Assembly (NCBI GenBank): GCA_966186435.1
Contig: CBIFWW010000016.1
Location: forward strand, 1-32,273
Source: CBIFWW01 sp966186435
GTDB lineage: Bacteria > Pseudomonadota > Gammaproteobacteria > Enterobacterales > Enterobacteriaceae
DNA length: 32,273 nucleotides
Direction: 5' to 3'
Below the pieces are notes generated by a model. That model saw nothing but the letters and a program-made list of their open reading frames with translations. It was not told the origin of the DNA and searched no databases. Numbering within the stretch: position 1 is the stretch's first letter; every line of letters begins with the position of its first letter. Made by a program: the position numbers and the translations under genes. Shown in pieces: positions 15,350 to 23,471 of this stretch.

Positions 15350-16210
15350 ATGAGCCAGGCGCTTAATAACCTACTGACCCTACTAAATCTGGAAAAAATT
15401 GAAGAGGGCTTGTTCCGTGGCCAAAGCGAGGATTTAGGCCTGCGTCAGGTGTTTGGCGGCCAGGTGGTGGGTCAGGCCCTGTATGCGGCGAAGGAAACCG
15501 TTCCGGCGGCTCGCCTGGTTCATTCCTTCCATAGCTACTTTCTACGCCCGGGCGATAGCCAAAAGCCAATAATCTATGATGTGGAAGTGCTGCGCGACGG
15601 CAACAGTTTTAGCGCCCGCCGTATCGCAGCCATCCAAAACGGCAAACCGATTTTCTATATGACGGCGTCCTTCCAGGGCGAAGAACCGGGTTTTGAGCAC
15701 CAAAAAACCATGCCTGACGCCCCCGGGCCGGAGGAACTAAAATCTGAAACCCAGATAGCCCAAGCCCTGGCGCAATACCTGCCGGAAAAAGCCAAGGAAA
15801 AATTCCTGTGCGAGAAGCCGCTGGAAATCCGCCCGGTGGTGTTCCATAACCCGTTAAGAGGCCATGTGGATAAGCCACAACGCCAGGTGTGGGTACGTGC
15901 CAACGGCACCGTGCCTGATGACCTGCGGGTACATCAGTATCTGCTGGGCTACGCGTCGGATTTTAACTTCCTGCCAACGGCCCTCCAGCCCCATGGGGTG
16001 GGCTTCCTGGAGCCGGGTATGCAGGTGGCAACCATTGACCACTCCATGTGGTTTCACCGTCCCTTTGATTTAAATGACTGGCTGCTCTACAGCGTGGAGA
16101 GCACCTCCGCCTCCAGCGCCCGCGGCTTTGTACGCGGTGAGTTTTACACCCAAGATGGCGTTCTGGTAGCCTCCACTGTGCAGGAAGGGGTGATGCGCCA
16201 GCGGGGGTAA
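15350..16210 (+). CDS. tesB: Acyl-CoA thioesterase II TesB
   Basis: Hydrolyses a broad range of medium- to long-chain acyl-CoAs in the cytosol. The 286-residue double-hotdog protein has the E. coli length and very high similarity from MSQALNNLLTLLNLEKIEEG on. The catalytic network of E. coli TesB (Asp204, Thr228, Gln278) appears conserved, in YASDFNFLP, ATIDHSMWFHRPF and STVQEGVM. ATG 15350 is chosen because GAGGA (15339-15343) is 6 bp away. The ATG at 15344 would be too close to it. It is convergent with amtB, with a palindromic terminator between them. Confidence 0.97.
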   Translation: MSQALNNLLTLLNLEKIEEGLFRGQSEDLGLRQVFGGQVVGQALYAAKETVPAARLVHSFHSYFLRPGDSQKPIIYDVEVLRDGNSFSARRIAAIQNGKPIFYMTASFQGEEPGFEHQKTMPDAPGPEELKSETQIAQALAQYLPEKAKEKFLCEKPLEIRPVVFHNPLRGHVDKPQRQVWVRANGTVPDDLRVHQYLLGYASDFNFLPTALQPHGVGFLEPGMQVATIDHSMWFHRPFDLNDWLLYSVESTSASSARGFVRGEFYTQDGVLVASTVQEGVMRQRG

Positions 16211-16231
16211 TATCGTCGTCAGCCAATGACA

Positions 16232-16251
16232 AAAAGCCTGCAATTGCAGGC
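16232..16251. terminator. Bidirectional terminator between tesB and amtB
   Basis: The perfect palindrome GCCTGCAATTGCAGGC (16236-16251) is flanked by a five-base A-run (16231-16235) on the left. On the minus strand this gives stem plus TTTTT, terminating glnK-amtB. On the plus strand it is followed by GTTTATTTA, terminating tesB less strongly. Confidence 0.85.
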
Positions 16252-16269
16252 GTTTATTTATCGGCAGGA

Positions 16270-17559
16270 TTAACTGTTATAGGCGTTTTCGCCATGGCTG
16301 TTCACATCCAGTCCTTCGCGCTCTTGCTCTTCAGAGACGCGCAGGCCAACGGTGATATCCGCCAGTTTATAGCCCACAAAGGCTACCACCCCGGACCACA
16401 CAATGGTGAGCAAGACACTTTCCAACTGCACCAGCAACTGATGAGCCATGGTGACACCTTCGGCAAAGCCAACGCCACCCAGCGAGCTGGAGGCAAAGAC
16501 CCCGGTCAGGATACAGCCGACAATTCCGCAGACCCCGTGGACACCGAACACATCGCAAGGGTCATCCACCCGCAGCCAGCGTTTCAGCATAGTTACGCCC
16601 CACAGGCCAGCCAGACCAGACACTAGCCCTACAATCAGGCCGCCGCCTACACCGACGTAACCACAGGCCGGAGTGATGCCGACTAAGCCCGCGATGGCAC
16701 CGGAACAGGCACCCAACAGGGAAGGTTTACCGCGCAGCGCCCACTCACCGAATACCCAAGCCACAATCGCACCGGCGGTGGCGACCATGGTATTTACAAA
16801 GGCCAGGGCTGCAATCTCGTTCGCCGTACTGGCAGAACCGGCGTTGAAACCAAACCAGCCTACATACAGGATAGCGGTACCGATAAACACCATCGGCAGA
16901 TTGTGTGGCTTGAAGGCTTCTTTACCGAAGCCCACGCGTTTACCCATCAGGTAAGCGCCCACTAAACCCGCCACCGCGGCATTAATATGCACCACCGTAC
17001 CGCCGGCAAAGTCCAGCGCACCGTGGGTCGCCAGCAGGCCGCCGCCCCACACCATATGCGCGATCGGAATGTAAGAGAAGGTCATCCACACCACCACAAA
17101 AATCAGCAACGCCGAGAAGCGAATACGTTCCGCCAGCGCGCCCACAATCAAACCCACGGTAATGCAGGCGAAGGAACCCTGGAAGGCCACATGGATGTAT
17201 TGATAGAAGCTACCCATCAAGGCTTTCAGCTCGATGTTTTTCAGCATCACCCAATCAAAGTTACCGAAGAAACTGCCGCCGGTCCCGAAAGCCAGGGTAT
17301 AGCCGTAGACTACCCACAGCACGCAAACCAGCGCAAAGGAGACCGAAACCTGGGTCAGCATGGAAAGCACGTTTTTGGCGCGGATTAGGCCGCCGTAAAA
17401 CAGGGCGATCCCCGGGATTGTCATAAACAGCACCAGTGCGGTGCAGATCATCATAAAGGCGTTGTCGGCTTTATCTGCCACAGCCGGTACTGCGGCCATG
17501 GCCACTGAAGGCAGCAAAAGTGCGGCCCCAATGCCAGCTAATGCGGCGAATTTCTTCAT
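16270..17559 (-). CDS. amtB: Ammonium channel AmtB
   Basis: A trimeric inner-membrane ammonium transporter. The product is 429 residues (E. coli 428), with a cleavable signal peptide (LLLPSVAMA, then AVPAVADKADNAF) and eleven membrane helices. The twin-His pore is present (IPIAHMVWGGG and FGVHGVCG), as are the GSFACITVGLIVGALAERIR and GWFGFNAGSA segments. The C-terminal GlnK-contacting tail EEQEREGLDVNSHGENAYNS is conserved. I start at the ATG complementary to 17557-17559, because a G-rich Shine-Dalgarno (GGGGATGGGA) lies just upstream. A start 15 bp earlier has no ribosome site. It follows glnK by 30 bp in the usual operon; GlnK binds AmtB and closes it when nitrogen is plentiful. Confidence 0.96.
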   Translation of the reverse strand: MKKFAALAGIGAALLLPSVAMAAVPAVADKADNAFMMICTALVLFMTIPGIALFYGGLIRAKNVLSMLTQVSVSFALVCVLWVVYGYTLAFGTGGSFFGNFDWVMLKNIELKALMGSFYQYIHVAFQGSFACITVGLIVGALAERIRFSALLIFVVVWMTFSYIPIAHMVWGGGLLATHGALDFAGGTVVHINAAVAGLVGAYLMGKRVGFGKEAFKPHNLPMVFIGTAILYVGWFGFNAGSASTANEIAALAFVNTMVATAGAIVAWVFGEWALRGKPSLLGACSGAIAGLVGITPACGYVGVGGGLIVGLVSGLAGLWGVTMLKRWLRVDDPCDVFGVHGVCGIVGCILTGVFASSSLGGVGFAEGVTMAHQLLVQLESVLLTIVWSGVVAFVGYKLADITVGLRVSEEQEREGLDVNSHGENAYNS

Positions 17560-17589
17560 TTTTCCCATCCCCATTATGTGCGGCCAATA

Positions 17590-17928
17590 TTAAAGTGCGG
17601 CTTCGTCGGATTCGCCGGTGCGGATCCGAATCACGCGCTGTAATTCAGCGACAAATATTTTGCCGTCGCCAATCTTCCCGGTGTAAGCAGCTTTGCTCAC
17701 CACATCAATAACCTCATCGAGCTGGTCATCGGCAATCGCTACGTCAATCTTCACTTTGGGCAGGAAATTAACGCTGTATTCCGCGCCGCGGTACAGCTCT
17801 GCGTGGCCCTTCTGGCGCCCGAAACCTTTAACTTCGGTCACGGTAAGCCCTTGAATACCAATGGAGGAAAGCGCTTCACGCACATCTTCCAGTTTGAATG
17901 GTTTTATTACCACGGTGACCAGTTTCAT
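17590..17928 (-). CDS. glnK: Nitrogen regulatory PII protein GlnK
   Basis: A 112-residue trimeric PII signal protein that senses ATP/ADP and 2-oxoglutarate and plugs AmtB. The start is MKLVTVVIKPFKLEDVREAL. The T-loop KGFGRQKGHAELYRGAEY carries the uridylylation site Tyr51. The B-loop and C-loop (TGKIGDGKIFV, VIRIRTGESDEAAL) are conserved. GAGGGGA is the ribosome site just before the ATG complementary to 17926-17928; an in-frame ATG 42 bp upstream is rejected. Transcription is probably from the sigma-54 promoter at 17981-17998 with NtrC sites upstream. First gene of glnK-amtB. Confidence 0.97.
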   Translation of the reverse strand: MKLVTVVIKPFKLEDVREALSSIGIQGLTVTEVKGFGRQKGHAELYRGAEYSVNFLPKVKIDVAIADDQLDEVIDVVSKAAYTGKIGDGKIFVAELQRVIRIRTGESDEAAL

Positions 17929-17980
17929 AAATCCCCTCCCATAAGTGTTTGGCGTAGCAAATCGGTTCACGTAAGGGATA

Positions 17981-17998
17981 AAGCAAAGGCTATGCCAA
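17981..17998 (-). promoter_or_regulatory. Sigma-54 promoter of glnK-amtB
   Basis: Minus-strand TTGGCATAGCCTTTGCTT has the invariant -24 GG and -12 GC exactly 10 bp apart, and fits TGGCAC-N5-TTGCA with one change. It lies 53 bp upstream of the glnK start. This predicts RpoN-dependent, nitrogen-limitation-induced expression. Confidence 0.88.
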
Positions 17999-18102
17999 TT
18001 TTTAAAATGGCAAGAAACAGGCGGTATTCACTGGGGGAAAAACCAGAGTTTCAGCGTAAAGAAGCTTAAAGCGGGGTCAGCGAGAAAGGATTTGCTTAAA
18101 AA

Positions 18103-18181
18103 TGCACCACGACAGTGCACGTGTTGAAAAGACAGTGCACCAGAATAATATGCTGCTGGTGCCCTGCCTGTTTTTGGTGCA
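18103..18181 (-). promoter_or_regulatory. NtrC enhancer sites upstream of glnK
   Basis: TGCACCACGACAGTGCA (18103-18119) matches the NtrC palindrome TGCACCA-N3-TGGTGCA well. It lies about 105 bp from the sigma-54 promoter. Further sites with one good half are at 18136-18152 (TGCACCA) and 18165-18181 (TGGTGCA), the latter abutting the mdlB stop codon. Three sites spaced about 30 bp apart are consistent with a cooperative NtrC-phosphate enhancer. Confidence 0.8.
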
Positions 18182-19957
18182 TCAGGATGAAACAGGCTCC
18201 TGATCGGCATTCTCGAGGTCTTTGCCTGCCAACTGCAATTGGTACATCTGCCAATAGCGCCCCTGTTCAGCCAACAGCTGCTGATGGCTACCCCGCTCTA
18301 CCGCCTGGCCCCGGTGCAGTACCAAAATAGTATCGGCATCCGTAATGGTAGAAAGCCGGTGGGCAATCACCACCAGGGTGGTGTGTTGGCGAATCGCCGC
18401 CAGCGCCAGCTGGATGGATTGCTCAGTGCCAGAGTCGATATTCGCCGTAGCTTCATCCAGGATCAGGATAGCCGGGGCTTCTACCAGCACTCGGGCCATT
18501 GCCAGCAGCTGTTTCTGGCCCACGGAAAGGGTATTGCCCTGCTCCCCAAGCGCCGTATGAATGCCTTGCGGTAATCCACGCACCAATTCCGCCAGCTGTA
18601 CGGTTTCCAGCGCCTGCCACACCTGCTCCTCGCTGATATCCCGGCCCAGGGTGACGTTATATAGAAAGCTATCCGCCATCACCACCGGGTCTTGCTGCAC
18701 CATCGCAATCCCCTGGCGCAACACCTGATGGCTTAAGCTATCCAGCGGCCTGCCATCCAGCTTGATTTTCCCCTGGGTTAACGGGTAATAGCCCATCATC
18801 AGGTTAGCCAGGGTACTTTTGCCGCTGCCGGTATGGCCCACTAACGCCACAAAGTTGCGCGGCGGGATCGTCAGGTTAATATCCTGTAATACCAGCCGAT
18901 TAGCCCGATAGGCGAAGGAGAGATTTTCGATATCGATGGCACCGCTTTCCAGGGGGCGCGTATCGCTACCGTACTGCTGGCGCGGTTTATCCATCAATTC
19001 AAACACCCGCTCCCCGGCCACCACGGCTTGCTGGAGGATGGATTGCTGGGTAGTCAGTTCAATCAGCGGCTCGTTTAAGCGGCCCAGGTAGCTAATAAAG
19101 GCGTACAGTACCCCTACTTCGATACTGCCCCTGGCGGTAAAGCCAAACTGCATCAGCAAGCCACACAAAATCAGGGCGGAGAACAGGCTGAGCAGAGGGC
19201 GCAGCAGGAAGCCGTCCAGCCGCAGGGTTTGCATCCGCGCCATATAGTGGGACTGGCTGGCCTCCATCATGCGTTCGCCGAAGCGTGCTTGCTGGCGGAA
19301 CTGCTGAATCACTCCCATCCCGCTGATGATTTCGTTAAAGCCATCATTAATATCCGCCAGATAAGTACGCACCCGGCGCACGATAGGGGTGGAGTATTTT
19401 TGATAAATCGCCATCACCACCAGCACGGCCGGGAAAATCAAAATAGCGACACAGGCCATGCGCCATTCCATGGTGAACATGGCGATCAACATCGCCCCCA
19501 CCAGGGCAATACTCTTGAGTACCGTACCTACCACCGTCACATACAGATCGCGGATGGCTTCGGTGTCGTTGGTCACGCGGGAGATCAACCCGCCCACCGG
19601 CTGAATGTCGAATTCACTCAGCGGCTGGCGCAGTGCGGCATCCATTACATCGGTGCGCAGCTTTTGCACCACCCCCACGGCCACCCGGTTAAACAACAGC
19701 GCCTGGCAGTAATGCAGGCCCGCCGCCAATAGCTGTAACGCAATGTAGCCCACGGCCAGGCCAATCATGATTGCCACCGGCAGGCTTTTCCCCGCCGCCA
19801 GATGGTCGATGTAATAACTGATCAATGCCGGGCCGCTGACTTCAGCAGCGGCGGCGATCCACAGGATCAATACCGCCAGCATCAGCGGTTTGCGCCAGGG
19901 CAAGCCATAGGCCAGCAGCCGTTTTAAGGTTGGCCATAATTGCCCAAAGTTACGCAT
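18182..19957 (-). CDS. mdlB: ABC exporter subunit MdlB (consensus ATPase half)
   Basis: A half-transporter of 591 residues (E. coli 593): six membrane helices (about 1-320), then an ATPase domain. The order is Walker A GHTGSGKS, Q-loop MVQQDPVV, signature LSVGQKQ (Gly to Val at the third position), Walker B ILILDEATANID with the catalytic Glu, and switch His in IAHRLSTI. The start MRNFGQLWPTLKRLL at the ATG complementary to 19955-19957 overlaps the mdlA stop by 8 bp (ATGCGTAA), indicating translational coupling. A 38-residue upstream extension is rejected. It presumably pairs with MdlA; the substrate is not established. Confidence 0.95.
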   Translation of the reverse strand: MRNFGQLWPTLKRLLAYGLPWRKPLMLAVLILWIAAAAEVSGPALISYYIDHLAAGKSLPVAIMIGLAVGYIALQLLAAGLHYCQALLFNRVAVGVVQKLRTDVMDAALRQPLSEFDIQPVGGLISRVTNDTEAIRDLYVTVVGTVLKSIALVGAMLIAMFTMEWRMACVAILIFPAVLVVMAIYQKYSTPIVRRVRTYLADINDGFNEIISGMGVIQQFRQQARFGERMMEASQSHYMARMQTLRLDGFLLRPLLSLFSALILCGLLMQFGFTARGSIEVGVLYAFISYLGRLNEPLIELTTQQSILQQAVVAGERVFELMDKPRQQYGSDTRPLESGAIDIENLSFAYRANRLVLQDINLTIPPRNFVALVGHTGSGKSTLANLMMGYYPLTQGKIKLDGRPLDSLSHQVLRQGIAMVQQDPVVMADSFLYNVTLGRDISEEQVWQALETVQLAELVRGLPQGIHTALGEQGNTLSVGQKQLLAMARVLVEAPAILILDEATANIDSGTEQSIQLALAAIRQHTTLVVIAHRLSTITDADTILVLHRGQAVERGSHQQLLAEQGRYWQMYQLQLAGKDLENADQEPVSS

Positions 19958-21722
19958 TGGCGACCTCATCATTATCCTGAGGCGCATCATCCAGCGCGGC
20001 TTCCAACTGTTGATAGCGATACATATCCCGATACCAGCCCGGCAGATACTGGAGAGCTTCATGAACGCCACGCTGGGCCACGGTACCCTGCTGGAGCACC
20101 AGGATTTGGTTAGCCTCTACCAATGCCGACAAGCGGTGGGCGCTGATAATTACCGTGCGGTGCTCCCCCCACTGGCGCAGGTTATGAAGAATTTGGTGCT
20201 CGGTGCGACCATCCACGGCGGAAAGCGCATCATCCAGCACCAGGATCTCTGCATTCATCAGCAACGCCCGGGCAATGGAAATGCGCTGTTTCTGGCCCCC
20301 GGAAAGCATCACACCCCGCTCACCCACTTCGGTTTCATAGCCGTCAGGCAAGCGTAGGATATCCTCATCAACGCAGGCCAGGCGCGCCACCTGTTGGATC
20401 TCTTCCAGGGTGGCACCGGGTTCGCCGAGAGCGATATTGTTGGCTACGGTATCAGAGAACAGGAACGGGGTTTGGTTCACCACCGCCAGCCGCCCGCGCC
20501 AGCAATCCATTTTTAGCCTTTTAAGTGGCTCACCTTTAAACAGGATCTCGCCGGTGTCCACGTCATAATGGCGTTGTATTAATGCAAGCAGGGTACTTTT
20601 CCCGGCCCCGGTTGGGCCGCACAGCCCTAGCATCTGGCCCGGAGCCAGAACAAATTCAATCTGTTTTAATGCCGGCTGATTGGCGCCGGGATACTGGAAG
20701 CGCTCGATGCGGGCCTCCAGGGTACCGCGGCCCTCGGACAAGGTTTGCTCCCCGTCCACCACCACCGGCCGTTCCGCCAACAGGGAGCGGATCCGGCTGT
20801 AGGCCGCACTCCCGCGTTCAACAATGTTGAACATCCACGCCAGCGCCAGCATCGGCCAAATCATCAGCCCCAGATACATGACAAAGCTGGTGAGCTGGCC
20901 GAGGGTGATTTGCCCGTCGGAAACCAGGTAGCTGCCGCCGCCAATAGCCAGCAGGTTTGCCATGCCGATGGCAATATAGATAGTCGGGTCAAAGCGGGCA
21001 TCAATGCGGGCCACGTGAAGGTTTTTCTTACCAGTATCTTCCGCATCAGCGGCAAACAGCGCCGACTGGCGGTCTTCCAGACCAAAAGCTTTAATCATGC
21101 GGATACTGGTGAGGCTCTCTTGAGTGCGGTTGTTCAGGGAGGAGAATGCCGCCTGGGCCACTTTAAAGCGCTGGTGCAGTCGGCTACCGTCGCGCTTAAT
21201 TACTAGCGCCATCACCGGCATCGGCAACAGCGCCAGTAAGGTCAGTTGCCAGCTAATCTGAGTGCTCATCACCACCAGCACCGCGCAGCCGGTCACCAGG
21301 GAATCCACAAGGGTTAATACCCCTTCCCCGGCGGCAAAAACCACCCGGTCAACGTCATTAGTGGCCCGGGCCATTAAGTCACCGGTGCGATGGCGCTGAT
21401 AGAATTCGGAGTTTTGGCGGCTGAGTTGGCGATAATAATCGGAGCGCAGTTTAACAGCCAATTTATAGGACGCGCCAAACAGTAGCACTCGCCAGACATA
21501 GCGCAGCAGGTAGATCATGATGGCAATCCCCACCATTACACCGATCCACATCAAAACCCGCGCCGGGGTGAAGTGATCGCGGGTCACGCCGTCAACGATC
21601 ACCCCTACTAATTTAGGGGGCACCAGTTGCAGAATGGCGATCAGGATCAGCAGCGAGATAGCACCCAAATATCGGCGCCATTCACGTCTGAAATACCAGC
21701 TTAATTGAGCAAATAATCGCAC
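19950..21722 (-). CDS. mdlA: ABC exporter subunit MdlA (degenerate ATPase half)
   Basis: The partner half-transporter of MdlB, 590 residues as in E. coli, starting MRLFAQLSWYFRREWRRYLG. Six membrane helices are followed by an ATPase domain with Walker A GPTGAGKS, Q-loop VVNQTPFLF, signature LSGGQKQ and Walker B ILVLDDALSAVD. Here Asp replaces the catalytic Glu. Switch His is in SAHRL. The combination with MdlB (canonical Glu but altered signature LSVGQ) predicts one active and one degenerate nucleotide site, as in other heterodimeric ABC exporters. It lies 67 bp after decR on the same strand, so decR-mdlA-mdlB may be one transcript. Confidence 0.95.
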   Translation of the reverse strand: MRLFAQLSWYFRREWRRYLGAISLLILIAILQLVPPKLVGVIVDGVTRDHFTPARVLMWIGVMVGIAIMIYLLRYVWRVLLFGASYKLAVKLRSDYYRQLSRQNSEFYQRHRTGDLMARATNDVDRVVFAAGEGVLTLVDSLVTGCAVLVVMSTQISWQLTLLALLPMPVMALVIKRDGSRLHQRFKVAQAAFSSLNNRTQESLTSIRMIKAFGLEDRQSALFAADAEDTGKKNLHVARIDARFDPTIYIAIGMANLLAIGGGSYLVSDGQITLGQLTSFVMYLGLMIWPMLALAWMFNIVERGSAAYSRIRSLLAERPVVVDGEQTLSEGRGTLEARIERFQYPGANQPALKQIEFVLAPGQMLGLCGPTGAGKSTLLALIQRHYDVDTGEILFKGEPLKRLKMDCWRGRLAVVNQTPFLFSDTVANNIALGEPGATLEEIQQVARLACVDEDILRLPDGYETEVGERGVMLSGGQKQRISIARALLMNAEILVLDDALSAVDGRTEHQILHNLRQWGEHRTVIISAHRLSALVEANQILVLQQGTVAQRGVHEALQYLPGWYRDMYRYQQLEAALDDAPQDNDEVANA

Positions 21723-21789
21723 GCAGTTTACGTCCTGAGAGATGGGTTCACAGATTGATAGCTTTTAATATTGGGGCAGCAGTAGCAGA

Positions 21790-22251
21790 TCACACCTCAA
21801 TCGGCAGTGCCGTAGTGTATTTTATCTGCTCCATGGCAAAACTCGACGTGACATCGCTTAACCCCGGTACCTGATTCACCAGCCGCTTATAAAAATCGTC
21901 GTAACGTTTCATATCCGCGACCTGAACCCGCATTAAATAGTCGTATTCCCCGGCCATTCGCCAGAACCCCAGCACCTCGGGCATCCCGGCCACCACGGTG
22001 ACAAAATCACTATACCAGTCACGGTTATGGAGAAGGGTTTTAATCAGAACAAAGGCCGTCAGCCCCAGGCCCACTTTTTCGGCATCCAGCAAGGCCACAT
22101 GACCCCGGATAACGCCCTCTTCCTCAAGGCGCTTCAGGCGTTTCCAACAGGGAGTGGTGGTGAGATTAACGGCTTCTGCCAGGGCCTGCAAAGAGAGGTT
22201 GCAGTCCTCTTGCAGCAACGAAAGCAGTTTACGATCAATTTTATCTATCAT
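21790..22251 (-). CDS. decR: Lrp/AsnC-family regulator DecR (YbaO)
   Basis: A 153-residue Lrp/AsnC-type regulator. An N-terminal winged helix-turn-helix (about 3-60, SLQALAEAVNLTTTPCWKRL) is followed by a RAM ligand-binding domain (about 65-145, WRMAGEYDYLMRVQV). E. coli DecR activates cysteine-detoxification genes. In Salmonella and Pantoea the orthologue sits beside and controls a cysteine desulfhydrase gene, and that neighbour is present here (22368-23414, divergent). The ribosome site is AAAGG just before the ATG complementary to 22249-22251. A perfect Lrp-type box lies 13 bp upstream of its start, suggesting autoregulation. Confidence 0.93.
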   Translation of the reverse strand: MIDKIDRKLLSLLQEDCNLSLQALAEAVNLTTTPCWKRLKRLEEEGVIRGHVALLDAEKVGLGLTAFVLIKTLLHNRDWYSDFVTVVAGMPEVLGFWRMAGEYDYLMRVQVADMKRYDDFYKRLVNQVPGLSDVTSSFAMEQIKYTTALPIEV

Positions 22252-22263
22252 GACGGCCTTTGG

Positions 22264-22278
22264 TAGAAAATTATTCTA
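22264..22278. promoter_or_regulatory. Lrp/AsnC-type 15-bp operator in the decR-desulfhydrase spacer
   Basis: TAGAAAATTATTCTA is a perfect match at all 15 positions to the Lrp binding consensus YAGHAWATTWTDCTR and is itself palindromic. It sits 13 bp before decR and about 90 bp before the divergent desulfhydrase gene. DecR is the most likely binder; Lrp is the alternative. Confidence 0.75.
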
Positions 22279-22367
22279 CATAGAGTCTAACATGAAGATT
22301 AAAAGGTAACTTTTTTTCCTGCCATTAACGTTAACCTAATGCATAAATAAACTAATGGGGAAGCGCA

Positions 22368-23414
22368 ATGACCACCGCCTGGATTAAACACGCCATCAAT
22401 GAAATTAATGCTGATGCCCAACGCTCAGCGGATACTCATCTTATCCGGCTGGCGCTGCCCGCATTCCCCGGTATAAACATTTACCTGAAAGATGAAAGCA
22501 CTCACCCCACCGGTAGCCTGAAACATCGCCTGGCACGTTCGCTGTTCCTGTATGGCTTAAGCAATGGCTGGATTAAAGAAGGCACGCCAATCATTGAGGC
22601 CTCCTCCGGCTCTACCGCCGTCTCTGAAGCCTGGTTTGCCCGGCTGTTAGGGCTGCCGTTTATCGCCGTGATGCCGGGCTGCACCGCCAAACGTAAAATC
22701 GAACAAATTCGCTTTTACGGCGGCCAATGCCATTTTGTAGAAAGTGCCTGCGAGATTTATGATGCTTCTGAACAACTGGCCCGGGAGTTAAACGGCCATT
22801 ATATGGACCAGTTTACTTATGCTGAGCGGGCCACCGACTGGCGCGGCAATAACAACATCGCCGACAGTATTTTCCGCCAAATGCGCCTTGAACTTTACCC
22901 GGTACCAGATTATATCGTGATGAGTGCCGGAACTGGCGGTACTTCGGCCACTATTGGCCGCTATATCCGCTACCAGGGCCACAGCACCGAGCTAATGGTG
23001 GTCGACCCGGAAAACTCAGTGTTTATGGATCATTGGCAGCAGCGTAATCCGTCCCTGCGCAGCCCGGTGGGCAGCAAGATTGAAGGCATTGGCCGCCCTC
23101 GGGTAGAGCCATCCTTTATACCGGATGTGGTAGATAGCATGCTGCGGGTGCCGGATGCAGCCAGTATCGCCACCATTCACTGGCTGGAAACGGTGTTAGG
23201 CCGTAAAGCCGGGGCCTCTACCGGGACCAACGTATGGGGCGCATTGCAATTGGCGGTGAAAATGCGCGATGAGGGCCGCCAGGGTTCTATTGTGACCTTG
23301 CTGTGCGACAGCGGTGACCGCTATATGGACACCTATTACAATGCTGAATGGCTGGATCAGAATATCGGGGATATCACCCCGTGGCGTCAGCAAATTAACC
23401 AGATGATGGGCTAA
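22368..23414 (+). CDS. cdsH: PLP-dependent L-cysteine desulfhydrase (CdsH/CcdA type)
   Basis: A 348-residue fold-type II PLP enzyme of the cysteine synthase family, probably degrading L-cysteine to pyruvate, ammonia and sulfide in the cytosol. The Schiff-base Lys is Lys52 in STHPTGSLKHRLARSLF. The substrate loop is EASSGSTAVSEAW. The glycine-rich phosphate loop is SAGTGGTSATIGR, and EGIGRPRVEPSFIPD is typical of this subgroup. ATG 22368 follows GGGGAAG. The divergent pairing with decR matches the cdsH locus of Salmonella and ccdA-ccdR of Pantoea, which supports desulfhydrase over O-acetylserine sulfhydrylase. E. coli K-12 lacks this gene here. Substrate preference is inferred from context. 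Confidence 0.8.
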   Translation: MTTAWIKHAINEINADAQRSADTHLIRLALPAFPGINIYLKDESTHPTGSLKHRLARSLFLYGLSNGWIKEGTPIIEASSGSTAVSEAWFARLLGLPFIAVMPGCTAKRKIEQIRFYGGQCHFVESACEIYDASEQLARELNGHYMDQFTYAERATDWRGNNNIADSIFRQMRLELYPVPDYIVMSAGTGGTSATIGRYIRYQGHSTELMVVDPENSVFMDHWQQRNPSLRSPVGSKIEGIGRPRVEPSFIPDVVDSMLRVPDAASIATIHWLETVLGRKAGASTGTNVWGALQLAVKMRDEGRQGSIVTLLCDSGDRYMDTYYNAEWLDQNIGDITPWRQQINQMMG

Positions 23415-23423
23415 TTCAGCCAT

Positions 23424-23454
23424 AAAAAAAGCCGAGGTAGATAACTACCCCGGC
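23424..23454 (-). terminator. Terminator of cof
   Basis: On the minus strand, GCCGGGGTAG and CTACCTCGGC form a 10-bp stem with one mismatch and a TTAT loop (23431-23454), followed by seven U (23424-23430). It lies between the convergent cdsH-like gene and cof. On the plus strand there is no T-run, so it mainly serves cof. Confidence 0.88.
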
Positions 23455-23471
23455 CGCTGGAAGTGCCTAAA

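Noticed and set aside
19229..19732. 167-codon plus-strand His-rich ORF opposite mdlB
   Set aside because: The His-rich composition comes from the antisense of the conserved membrane domain of mdlB; shadow frame.
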